The position numbers were made by a program, and so were the translations under genes. The notes below the pieces were generated by a model that saw nothing but the letters and a program-made list of their open reading frames with translations, ran no database searches and was not told the DNA's origin. Shown in pieces: positions 1 to 11,337 of a DNA stretch of 64,000 nucleotides. Where the stretch lies: the NCBI GenBank assembly GCA_003024785.1, contig PUQB01000005.1:1190717-1254716 (forward strand). The letters run 5' to 3'. The stretch comes from Selaginella tamariscina (Eukaryota; Streptophyta; Lycopodiopsida; Selaginellales; Selaginellaceae). Positions within the stretch are counted from its first letter, which is position 1, and every line of letters begins with the position of its first letter.

Positions 1-330
1 CTCACAAACTTTAGGGGTTAAGTGGATCAAGATATTATTGGATTATTAGGATGATGTCTTCACTTTCTCATGGAGGTAAGTACAAAGCACGTCTCTCTAA
101 TGGGGTTAAGGCATGAACTTGTATAGGTCTCATTGGGTAGGATACTAGTTCTGCTTGGGTTATTCTATAGGGTTTGGAAGATAGTCACTTATGGGACTTA
201 AGGTAGGACCCTAGGTCTTATGCTTACTTAAGCATTTGAGCCAGAATCTCGGGGTCATCTAAGAAGACTTTAGATTAAAAACTCTAACAATCAATGTACA
301 ATTGGTAGAAACTAGTAAAGGTTAAGAAAA
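1..330 (-). repeat. Diverged LTR-like repeat fragment, truncated by window start
   Basis: This stretch resembles the segments near 3770-4034, 6010-6430 and 6540-6870 (phrases such as a shared 'ggggttagggcatga' and 'aaaactctaaca' end). It is taken as a further minus-oriented copy of the family described at 1270-4034, running off the left edge. No coding capacity is visible. Confidence 0.45.
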
Positions 331-484
331 GAAGGATCATTAACGGTTGGTTGTGGATTACCATGGACTCTATCACTATATGCAACTAGTACACTTTATT
401 ATTGATATCCAACCATTTGGGTGTCTCCTAGAGCCAATTACTTCACCAAAATTGACTTTTGAGGTACATACACTCTGTTTCAGA

Positions 485-1190
485 TCCACCTAAGAGATGA
501 GTGGAAGACCGGTTTTGTACACTTATGGAATATTTCAAAACACAGTAATGCCATTTGATCTGACCAACGCACCAATTATCTTTTAGCACATGGTCAACTA
601 CATTTTTGTGAGTTCATGGATATGTTGTGAATATCTACCTCAACAATGGTGTTTCCCAAGACCTTGGAGGAGCACGAGGGTCATGTTTGACATGTATTGC
701 AAAAATTTTGAGATTATGGTCTTTATGCCAAGCCAAAGAACTATCCTTTTAAGAAGGATCATGTGGAATTCTTAAGGTATATTGTCTCGCATAAGGGGGT
801 TTCCATGGACCCAACTAAGGTTAGGATTGTGTTGGACAAGCAAGCTCCATGTTTAGTATGAGATTCCTTACTTTTGCAAACTTTCACTACAAATTCATTA
901 GGACTACTCTAAGATCATGCTGCCGCTCACCAAACTCACACATAAAAACAAAACGTTAGAGCCAAATGCTGCATTTCAAACTTTCAAGTATGCTTTCACT
1001 TCAGCTCCAATCCTTGTTTATCTAAATCTTGACCAGCTTTATTGTCAAAGCTAATGCATCAGACTTTGCACTTGTAGTGTTTTCTCTCAAGTAGTCAATG
1101 ATGGACAATTTCACCCTATGCTTTCCACTCTTGTAAGTTCTTGTCGCTAGATATTAACCATGAGGTACATGATAAAGAATTTTGTCTATA
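485..1190 (+). pseudogene. Dead Ty3/gypsy reverse transcriptase / RNase H fragment
   Basis: Translated piecemeal, the plus strand keeps fragments typical of Ty3/gypsy pol. A DEWKTGF-like segment lies near 500, an MPFDLTNAP-like segment near 550 and a GVSMDPTKV-like connection segment near 800. An RNase H start resembling SAPILVY lies near 1000. Stops and frame changes separate them, so nothing here is functional. The conserved aspartate motif of the RT active site was not found intact. The fragment sits between LTR-like repeats, but no LTR pair or target-site duplication could be assigned to it. Confidence 0.6.
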
Positions 1191-1269
1191 GTTATCACAA
1201 TTTTTACTATAACTCCTTTTTACTTTGAATGTTAATTGTGATTACTTACTAAACTATATTAATAAACCC

Positions 1270-4034
1270 TAAATGTAGTGAGAAACAGTCCCACTTGATG
1301 CACTTAAGTGTTTAGGGGTAGTCTAGATGGCTGCCACTAAATACTTTGAGAAACTCTAAGCAAAGGTAGCACTTACCTCTTAAAAAATTCTCTCCTCATT
1401 TTAGCATCTCAAATTGGTGAGTTCAACGTGTTGAATATGGTTAAAAATATAATAGGGGTACGTCTCACCTTCGGGTTAACCTACCCTTAACATTGGCAAA
1501 TATGTGCCTGAGAGGTCTTATTGAAATACATGTTCCAAGAGTCATAGGTTGAAGCATCTATCCAATCTCCTCCTCCATGTTAAGCTAAGAGTAACGGTTG
1601 TAACTAAGTAGGACATATATGCATCCTTGTCCAACTATGAGCATGAAATCCTGACTGACAGGTTCTCTTTATCATGTTCTTGAAGATTCACAAAGAATGG
1701 GGGTTCTAGAGTTGGGATTTATGAGCCACATTTATGGTACCAAGTGTAACTCTTGAGTCATGGGTTATGGCAAGATAGCCTATATCTTGGAAATAATATC
1801 ACATAAACATGTGACACTAGGCTAGATGACACAAGTACAATGCCTAAGGCACACCCTTTGGAGCTATGTCATGCGTTAAATGCCGAAGGGTTGCATACTC
1901 TAGTAGACCTAGACAGGCTCATGCCCTAACCCCACAAAGCAGATGTGTCTCATACATACCCTCGTGACAGAGCTAAGGCATTGTCACTTACCCCTTGAGG
2001 AATCACCCTCATCCGGGAGTACAACCCCTTTAGGGTGACAAGGGGTACCTTAAACCATGACTAACCCTTGAGGGTTTGGGTGGCCAAGTCATACCTTAGA
2101 CCTAGGGTTAGTACTTAGTGAGGACACGAGTGTGCGCCGTAGGCGGACACGAATGTTTTGTTAAACAAACTCCTTAAGGCTAGGTTTGGATAACCCTAAG
2201 TACATGACCTTGCGAGTGCCTCACAAAAGGGCTTCTGCTAATGAGCTCAGGTTGTTCAGCCCTTAGACTCTAAGTAGAACACCCCTAGCCAAGCATGCCA
2301 AAGCACACCTGGTTACAAGACCTAACCTCCCTTGAGTGGATGCCTAAGGCTTAGCACCCTAGTGCAAGCACAAACATGCATGTTTGCTAAAGTATTCAAC
2401 CCCTTGGCGATAAATCCATGACATAACCCCAAAGGGCATGCCTCAGGCGTTGTATCGTGTGACGTCTAGCCCAGTGTCACGTGTCCATGTAACACTGCCT
2501 TCCACAATGTGGGCTATCATGCCATAGCCCTTAGATTTGAGAGTTGCACCAAGTGCCACAAACGTGACTCCTAAATGCCAACTCTAAAACCCCTTAGTGA
2601 ACCCTCAGGAACTGGGTAATGTGAAAACGTCAAACAAGATCCCACGCCCATGATTGGACAAGGACACGGATATGCCTTGCTTAGTCATGAGTGCTACACC
2701 TAGCTTGACGTGGAGGAGAAGGCTGGAGACAAGCCTCTACCTCTACCTCTTGGAACGTGCAATCCAACAAGACCTCCCAAACATGGATTCGCCAACGTTA
2801 AAGGTAAGTTACCCCGAAGGTGGGACATACCCCTGTCATTTGGAAGTTAGGGTGGCACAACAGAGGGTTGTGCCTTAACAACATAAACTAGAGCCTGCAT
2901 CGAGAAAAGAGTAACGAGCTCAATCATGAACCCAGGAACCCTCACTCCTACATACTACCTTATTTATGTGACAGAGGTTTTCCTATTTACATAAGTGGGT
3001 TGGCACGGAATCTCATTCCTAGAGGGAATATACTTGGTGAGTTATCCATCGACCCCTAAATCCTAACCTGTCAAACCTAGAGGTATTTCTAAACATATCT
3101 GACATGCCAAACTCATCGGAACTAGCCATTAACCCAACCGAGACATGAAAAACCAAGGTAAGAGTTTTCTAGATGGAAATGCTAACTTCGCCCAGAGTTT
3201 CTTGCAGACACCCGGCCGGACCATCACTAGATATTCAAGTGCACTAAGTGGGCCTTATCAACATAGTACAGTAGGTAACATGTCAACGTCCAAGGTAAAA
3301 AAGGAGTCATAGTAGAAATTATGACAACTGGGCTAAACGCCACACAATACAACACCCCATGCATGCCCTTTGGGGTTGTGTCATGGGTTTGTCACCAAGG
3401 GGTTGGATAACATGCATATTTGGGTGTTAAGTCTTGGGCATTTACTCAAGGGAGGTTAGGTCTTGTAACTAAGTGTGCTTTGGTACACTTGGCTAGGGGA
3501 GTGTTCTCCGTGGAAACTAGAGGTTGAACAACCTAAACTTAGGGTTATCCAAACTTAGCCTTAGGGAGTTTGCTTAGCAAAACACTCGTGTTCGCCTATA
3601 GCACACACTCATGTCCTCACTAAATACTAACCCTAAGTCTAAGGTATGACTTGGCCACTTAAACCCTTAGGGGTTCATGGTACCCCTTGTTGCCCTAAAG
3701 GGGTTATACTCCCATATGAAAGTGATTCCTCAATGGGTAAGTGACAATGCCTTAGCTCTGTCACAAGGGCATGTATGAGACACATCTTCTTTGTGGGGTT
3801 AGGGCATGAACATGTCTAAGTCTACTGAGATAGGATCCTAAAGTTTAGTCGAGATATCCTCTAGGGTTTGGGAGATGGTCATTCTAGGGGACTTAGGGTA
3901 GGACTCTAAATCTTCTGTTTAATTAAGCATCTAAGTTAGACTCTTGGGGTTATCTTGGAAGACTTAGTGTTACTCACACAAAGAACTGATGTTGAAAGGC
4001 CACTTGTCAGCCACGTGTTAGTCCTCCATGTTAA
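1270..4034. repeat. Nested, inverted copies of an LTR-like repeat
   Basis: Three blocks of one family can be told apart. 1270-1910 is minus-oriented and matches 4845-5760. About 1911-3330 is plus-oriented; its second half (2780-3330) aligns with the end of the solo LTR at 18794-19776 and ends in TGACA. 3331-4034 is minus-oriented and starts, read on the minus strand, with TGTCAGAGTTTTAAC. The segment 2275-2465 is the reverse complement of 3356-3500. The simplest reading is a plus copy inserted into, or recombined with, a minus copy. Substitutions are frequent, so the copies are old. The minor open reading frames are short and resemble no known protein. Confidence 0.55.
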
Positions 4035-4829
4035 AACTCTGACAAAATCAATTAGATGAACCAAATGCTTATTCATAATTCTTTTTAGTCTTTGAGTGGT
4101 TCCTCAGAATACTAGGTATAATATTATATTTCCATCTCAAAACTGAAATTTGATTCATAAAGCTATGATACTTGGTCGTAGATTTAACTTGAATTTGATT
4201 CTTATTGAGAATGAATTTATGTAAATGACACACCAAGTGGATTGGTTAATTTTAGGTTAGCATAACCTTATTGTATACATGTGTATAGCCATGCACCTCT
4301 AAGATTACCTCTAACTAGATTGACATGTTTACAAGGAACATAGTTTCGGAAATAATACTCTCATATCGAAAAAGAGTTTGATTTCAATAAATGTTTCATA
4401 CTTAGTTTGGCGGAGCTATACACTAATGGGGGATAGGTATAATACAAGACCCTTATATAAGGAGTTATGCGAAACACCGAGAATATACTGTAACATGTGG
4501 AGATGTGGAATTGTTGAACAATCAAAGAAATGTGTAGCCATTGGGTTAAGTATTTGAGATGAATTCAAATTGTTTGTTGTGCACTTAATGATAGGGTCAT
4601 CAAGTGTGTTTAGAAGTTGAAGAATAAAGTAAGTCTTTATTTCTTGTTAGCCTAGGAATAATGATATGTTAATTTTGGTTAATTTTTTCTAACATTAACT
4701 AGTCTTGGAATTAACGTTATTCGTCAATGAAGAACATGAGCATTGAAACCAAACAAGACTGGAATAGGTTTGATGCCACCAATAATGAAGAACAGCTAAG
4801 TAAAACATAAATTAGCATTAAAACAATTA

Positions 4830-6430
4830 AAATCTTTTTAGATGTAGTGAGAAAGAGCCTTACTTAGTGCACTTAGGTGTTTAGGGGTAGTTCAATTGAT
4901 TATCACTAGATACTTCGAGAAACTCTAAGCAAATGTATCACTTACCCTCATTTTCCTTATCTCGATTGGGTTCTTGTCTTAGTTGGGTTATTTGCTAGTT
5001 TTGGTGAGTCCAGCATGTTGAATATGGGTAGAAACACCCATAGGGTTGAACTAACCCTAGAGTTGCTATAAACCCCTTAGGTTAGGGTTTAAGGGTCGAT
5101 GAGTAATTAAGTTAAACTCACCAAGTAAATTCCATTGGAAATGAGATTTGGTTTACAAATCATGAAGATCCTCTATCACATATATTAAGTAGTACATGAA
5201 GTGAGAGTTTCTGGATTCATAAATGAGCTCATTATTCTTCCATTAGTGCAAGCTTTCGCTTGTGTTGTTAAAGCACAACCCTTTGTTGTGCCGCCTCAAT
5301 TTCCAAAATAATAGGGGTACATCTCACCACCTATCATTAATGTTAGCGAATTCATGTATGGGTGGTCTTGTCAAATTGCATGTTCCAATGGTCAAAGATT
5401 AAAGTATGTCTTCTCTATCTCAAGCTAAGAGTAGCTAGCACTCACAACTGAGTAGGGCACATCCATGTCCTTGTCCAACTGTGAGTGTGAAATCTTGGCT
5501 AACAAGTTTTCTTTATCAAGTTCCTAAGGGTTCACATAGGGGTTTTTTAGAGTTGGCATTTGAGAGCCACGTTTATGGTACCTAGTGCAACTCTTGAATC
5601 TAAGAGGCACCCACATATTGAGAAATAGTGTTATATAAGGATATGACAATAGGCTAAATGGCATATGATATAACACCTGAGGCACACCTTTTAAAGGTTG
5701 CCTCATAGGCTTAACATTAAGGGGTTGAATACTCTAGCAATCAAACATGCTTGTGACATTAGGATGTTAAGCCTTGGGCATCAGCTCAAGGGAGGTTAGA
5801 TCTCGTATCTAGGTGTGATACTAGCACATTAGCTAGGGGGTGTTCTCCTTGGGATCCAGGGGTTAAACAACCTAAGCTCATTAGTAAAGCCCTTTTGTGA
5901 AGCACGCATGAGGTTGTGTACTTAGGGTTATCCAAAGCTAACCTTAGGGAGTTTGCTTAACGGAACAGTCATGTTCGCCTACGACACACACTCGTGTCCT
6001 CACTAAGTACTAGGACTAAGTTATGTTTTGGTCACTCCAAACTTTAGGGGTTAGTTGTGAGTTAGGGAACCCATTGCCCTAAAGGGGTTGTGCTCCCAAA
6101 CGATGATGATTCCTCAAGGGATAAGTAACAATGACTTGGCTTCTCATGAGGGTATGTGCGGGACACATCTCTTTGATGGGGTTAGGGCACGAGCATGTTT
6201 AGGACTCATGGGGTAAGATCCTAAAGTCTACTCGGGTTATCCTTTAAGGTTTGAAGGGTATTCATTATAAGGGACTTAGGGTAGGACCGTAAGTCTTATG
6301 CCTATTTGGCATCTAAGTTAGACTTTCATAGTTATTTTGAAAGACTTAGCGTTGTTTACACATGGTGTTAACACCAAATGGCCACTTGGCAACCATGTGT
6401 TGCCACGTATTAGCCCTTCATGTTAAAACT
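4830..6430 (-). repeat. Diverged LTR-like repeat, minus orientation
   Basis: From right to left this repeat begins around 6430 (reverse complement of a 'catgttaaaactttaa' end). It ends near 4840, where the segment 4845-4960 matches the reverse complement of 19600-19700 in the solo LTR. The internal block 5310-5760 runs parallel to 1450-1910. Its length of about 1.6 kb is longer than the 983-bp solo LTR, so it may be a related subfamily or carry internal insertions. No reading frame is recognisable. Confidence 0.5.
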
Positions 6431-6431
6431 T

Positions 6432-6880
6432 TAATACTTGGTTAGGGGGTGTTCTCCTTAGGATCCATAGGTTGAATAACCTGAGCTCATTAGTAGCTCT
6501 TTTTATGAGGCACCCATGAGGTCATGTACTGTTATTCATCACTTAACACTTTAGGAGTTAGTTGTGGTTCAGGGTACTCCTTGTCACCCTAAAGAGGTTA
6601 TACTTCTGGATGAGGGTGATTCCTCAAAGGGTAAGTGGTGAGGCCTTAGCTTTATCATAAGGGTATATGTGGGACACATCTCCTTGGTGGGGTTAGGGCA
6701 TGAGATTATCTAGGTCTTCTAAAGTAGGATCTTATCTCATGCCTACTTGGGTATTTAAGTTAGGCTTTTGAGGTTGTCTTGGAAGATTTAACATTACTTA
6801 TATATAATGTTGACGCCGGATGGCTAGTTGCTAATTACATATTGCCACGTGTTGGCCTTTTAAGTAAAAACTCTAACAGT
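6432..6880 (-). repeat. Short LTR-like repeat fragment
   Basis: This is a partial copy that duplicates the right-hand 440 bases of the repeat before it, including the 'ttagggggtgttctcctt' and 'ggacacatctcctt' landmarks. It ends at about 6870 with the family's AAAACTCTAACA terminus. Confidence 0.45.
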
Positions 6881-8149
6881 TGTGAACTCGTTCAAGTAGA
6901 AACATTTTCTTTAAAGCTCTCTACACCCAATTGTGGTTTAGAATGATAACAACAACCCATGTACGTCCAAAGAGCCTAGATATTGAATCATTGATCATAT
7001 TATTCAAGCTCTCAATGAGGTAAAGTAAATGATTTATTTCAATATTCCTACCTTGCTCCCCGATCATGCAATCCAACATTCAACGAACAACAATAGGTTC
7101 TTTTGGGATTAGATCGTTTAAAGGTGATGATTGTTAAAATAACACACAATGTTACTAGTTGATGCCTTTGCTTAAGATGACTTGAATCACATTGTGTATT
7201 GAGTTTCAAGTTCTAATTTTAATTTTGATTGTGGTAGTTATGAACAGTTTGAGGTTGTAATTAAAATGGGCATGTCTATAATCCCATTTCTTAATAATTA
7301 GCAATTTTAGTGATTTAATTAGCAATTTTTAATATTAAAGATATATTCTTTAAAATAATATATGTTTAAAGAAATAATATTCTTTAGAATATATATTTAA
7401 AGATAGAATATTCTATTTTTGCAATTGACCCTTTAATAAATTATAACATTGGTGACAAAAAATTGATAACATTATAAAATAAAAGGTATTAAGTATATAA
7501 TATATTATATTTAAGATTGTATGGGCTTAATATAATATTATAAAGAGCATAGAGGTACATTATATAAATATTTATGTTTTTTTATTAAATACTAATATTT
7601 AAATATAGCAATAATTAATAATTTGTACTATTAATAATATATATGTACAAAATCCTATATGTAATCTTCCATATCTTTTTATAAATGTATATAGTTAAGG
7701 AAACAATTTGGTACTATTATTAAAAAGTTATTATAATTATGAATAATTTAATATACTATATTTTGTAATTGCTTTAAGCTTTAAAAGACATCCATTCTTT
7801 TACAGTTTTGTTAATTATGACTTTATAACGCTTCTTGACATCCACCATATCGAATAAATTTTAATATTTATAAAACATATTGGGTCTTTATGATTAAGAA
7901 ACCATGTTTTCTCTAGGCATCCATTATTTTTTACTCTTTATTTCATGTTGCCTTTTTTGCGGTTTGAACCATGGAACCTTTACTATACTGTTTTTTGTTA
8001 TGACTTCAGATATGTCAATAATTTGACCCATCCAAATAGGCTAATTATATATCACATTGAATAATGAGGACATTATTAGTTTTTAAAATCCTTGCAACAA
8101 TCAAAGTATGATTTTAGGTTTTTAGTTTTTTTGTTTAACAAAGTGTGTG
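6881..8149. other. AT-rich intergenic sequence, no gene seen
   Basis: This is very AT-rich sequence, with runs of ATAT and TTAAAGAATAT especially from 7300 to 7780. Neither a convincing reading frame nor a clear tandem repeat was found. Confidence 0.6.
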
Positions 8150-10230
8150 ATTTGCACTTCCACATCACTATTGGCTTCTATGTCAACCACATGCTTATAT
8201 AGATCTAAGTAACAAGTCACCTTATTACATCAAAATAATTGTTAGCTAGCCTTATAATTACCAATATATATTATTTTTTTGTTAATATGTGACCCGTGTT
8301 TGAACTAAAAACTTCATTAGTCCTTGAGAATTTATTTATGTACAAATATACATGAAATATAAATGTCTTATGTTACACTATTTATTACTTTAATAACTCA
8401 TTAGCAATTCATCTTCGCTGTTACTTTCTGGTATCAAGTAAGTGTGCAAGAATTCAATAATAAATACCTTCTTTATACATGCTTGCACAACTAAGCTTCT
8501 CCATCAAATCTTCTAGTGCCTTTTCTAAAAAAGCATTTTTTGACACCTGTCAATCTATCACGAACATTTAAAACAATTTTCTGCAGGTAGTGATGTTACT
8601 CCATAAAGTCTCCAAATACAACAACAAACATCTGTAAGGCTTGTCATGATTCGTAATGTCCTTCTTTATCAAGTTCAACTCGGTTCTTCGCTGTTAAAGA
8701 ACTGCCATAAGAGAAGGCGTTATGGTGATGTTCTTCTTTCTCGCATAGACATGCAATAGATTCTTGCCCAGATCTTTCAATTGGTTTACCCATTGGACAA
8801 ACATATCATCGTTTGTCACCTACAAATATTTGTTGACCTTCTTATATGCTAGAGCCAAGGTCCAACCCAATTTATGACAATGTATTTCTAACCACTCCTT
8901 AAAGTGTCTGATCATTTTTAGCTCCATTGCCTTAAGATGAAAAGGAGAGGTGGGGTTGCTATTGTTAAACTATAGTTTGCCATCAACCACCAAATTACCT
9001 AACACATCCATCTCCTCCACTATAGTTCTGTTCAGAGGCTTCAACCATGTGAGCTTGAATTCATTGTATACATTCTTCGTAGGTTTGATAGACTTAGCCT
9101 TGGGCGTCTTACTAGGTTTTTTTACAGAGGGCTTCACATGTTTGCTTTTTCTTTAGTATTCATTTTGCAAACGATGCCATGATTCCTCACCCATTTGCAA
9201 AGACCTTGTCCCTTGCCATGATTCCCACCCATTTGCAAAGACCTTGTCCCTTGCCATGATTCCCACCCATTTGTAAAGACCTTATCCTCGGGGCAAGAAA
9301 TCAGCATCATATAAAAGATGTTTTCTTCATGTCCACCTAGGCAAAATCAACTGCTGTAATTTCTTCAGCTCTCTACAAATGGAATAATTAAAAAATTAAT
9401 ATATTAGCAAGATAAATCCCGCTAAGAATTTTTCTTACCTGGTATTCCACACTTTGTTTTCTCCTTGCAATAGCTCTTTGTAGCCGCCCAAGAGTTATTC
9501 ACATGGATCGCTTGTTTTTGAACTTATCCCATATTTTGTTATTGTAGTGGTTGGTGTTTGTAGCATCCCGCTCTATAAATAACTTATGGTACTGCTCGGT
9601 TATGAGATTCGGCATAGTTAAAAAGCTAATCTTTTTGTCAGCTTCTCACGGGAATGCTAAAAAAATTTCATTGTCATCATTCCCTTATTGTGTTCATCGA
9701 GGAGTCGTTTGGGTTGCCGTTATCATGTGTTGGTCGTTAATGATGTAGTACTTTATTGATTCTTTACACTTCGTATGGATCTCTGTGATTTGTTTTGGTG
9801 TTGTCACCCACATATCTCAGTTCTTTTCTTTTTTTCATAGTATGGGCACAAAACGGCATTATATGGAACAGTGTACGAATTGTCATCCTTCATCTTCTTC
9901 ATGAGATCAACCACACATTCCTAGTTGAGTGGCTTATAGTTGAGGTTAGGGTTAACGTTGCAATACTTAACCCTACACTCGTAAATCTTGTTATTCAACA
10001 TCATTTGCTTATGGCTTATTGCACCATAGGATGTCACTGGTGCAGCTGACAGAACAACATAAGACTTTCTTTTATGGTCAAATTCAAGATGTGTGAGCCT
10101 TGACTGCAATTATTCTAGTGTTCTTAACACATTCTTCCAACCTCCGAAGATTCTTAGGCAAATTGAAACATGATCAGTAAAGAACTTAGGACTGAGCTAC
10201 CCTCTCAATCTTCTAATAATATCACTGTGT
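8150..10230 (-). pseudogene. Degraded coding relic, unknown product, minus strand
   Basis: Read on the minus strand from 10230 to about 8420, short open stretches are joined across stops and frame changes. One of about 60 codons lies at 9921-10109, another around 9450-9660 and another around 8740-8950. They look protein-like (mixed charged and aromatic residues) but match no family I can name. The 3-prime end and downstream 270 bases (8160-8430) are the reverse complement of sequence at 28515-28790, which follows a second relic. This suggests one dispersed family, possibly the protein of a DNA transposon. Function is unknown. Confidence 0.35.
9176..9290. repeat. Three-copy minisatellite, about 38-39 bp period
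   Basis: The phrase beginning 'ccatgattc' and running through 'cccatttgcaaagacctt' occurs three times head to tail, with small differences in the first and last copies. It lies inside the coding relic. Confidence 0.8.
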
Positions 10231-10234
10231 TCTT

Positions 10235-11066
10235 CTTCAATACAGGGGTGGGATTAATCTCGCCCACCATTTCTAAAAGGTAGGGAAGGGGTGGCAGGAT
10301 TAATCCCATCACCGCTTCCATGCCTCCTTGAATTTACGTGTGAGAGAAAGATATATAGAAATTATAATATACATATACATACATAATATATATATAAATA
10401 CATGTGTGTGTGTGAGAGAGAGATAAATGAATTATAATATACAAATACACATGTACATATAAATACATCTGTGTGTGTGAAAGAGAGATAAAGAACTTAT
10501 ATATACTTATACACATGTATATATACATACAATTGTGTGTGTGAGAGAGAGATAAAGAAATTACATATATACAAATACACATACATATACATTCAAGAGA
10601 GAAATAAAATAATTATATATATATATAAATACACAGGTACATACACATACAGTTTGTTGTGTAAGAAATAAATAAATAAATTATATTATACAAATACACA
10701 CACACACACACACACATATATATATGTAAATACATGTGTGTGTGTGTGTCTATGCGAGAGAAACATAAATTAAATTATACAGATAGTATACATACACACA
10801 CATATATATGTATATGTATATACATGAGTGTGTGTGTGTGTGATAAATATATATATTATACAAATAAACACATATATATTTGTATATGTATATACAAGAC
10901 TGTGGCAGGATTAATCCCGCCACTCTTCTAGGAGGCTTTAAAGGGTGACAAGATTCCGACCACTATTCTAGGAGGGGTGGCCGGATTAATCCCGTCACCA
11001 CTTCAAGCATGTGTGTGTGTGACAAAGAAAAATATAAAAAAACTTATAAAATACATATAAATATGT
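10235..11066 (+). repeat. Higher-order microsatellite array, left part
   Basis: TG/TA microsatellite blocks (TGTGTG, ATATAT, ACACAC, with GAGAGATAAATAAAT linkers) alternate with GC-containing spacers bearing the palindrome GGATTAATCC. A landmark phrase, CTTCAAGCAT followed by GTGTGTGTGTGAC, occurs at 11001. The array continues at 15876 after the inserted element. Predicted proteins rich in Tyr-Thr-His or Tyr-Ile are by-products of the repeats. Confidence 0.85.
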
Positions 11067-11305
11067 TGAGAGAGGTGTGAATACTAAATACGATTCAATT
11101 AGGTCTGGCTGATACAGGGTATTTATACTAAGTGTCTGTGCTAGGATTAGCACTCTTGGTACCAAGTAAATCATGGTGCCCAGATTAGCCAGCCCCCAGA
11201 TTAGCCAATGCCCATATTAGTGTGTATGAATCCTAATGCCACTTGGCACCTCCATGGCAGAGTATACGTGGCGTATATACATAGTATATACCATGGAACC
11301 TTACA
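11067..11305 (-). repeat. 3-prime LTR of the 11-16 kb element
   Basis: This is a 239-bp copy of 15637-15875. On the minus strand a purine-rich tract lies directly upstream of it. Confidence 0.9.
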
Positions 11306-11320
11306 TCATTCCCCTCTCAA
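11306..11320 (-). other. Polypurine tract
   Basis: On the minus strand, TTGAGAGGGGAATGA directly abuts the TGTAAGG start of the 3-prime LTR. This is the expected place and composition for the plus-strand primer of reverse transcription. Confidence 0.75.
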
Positions 11321-11337
11321 GACATGGCTTCTACCTA

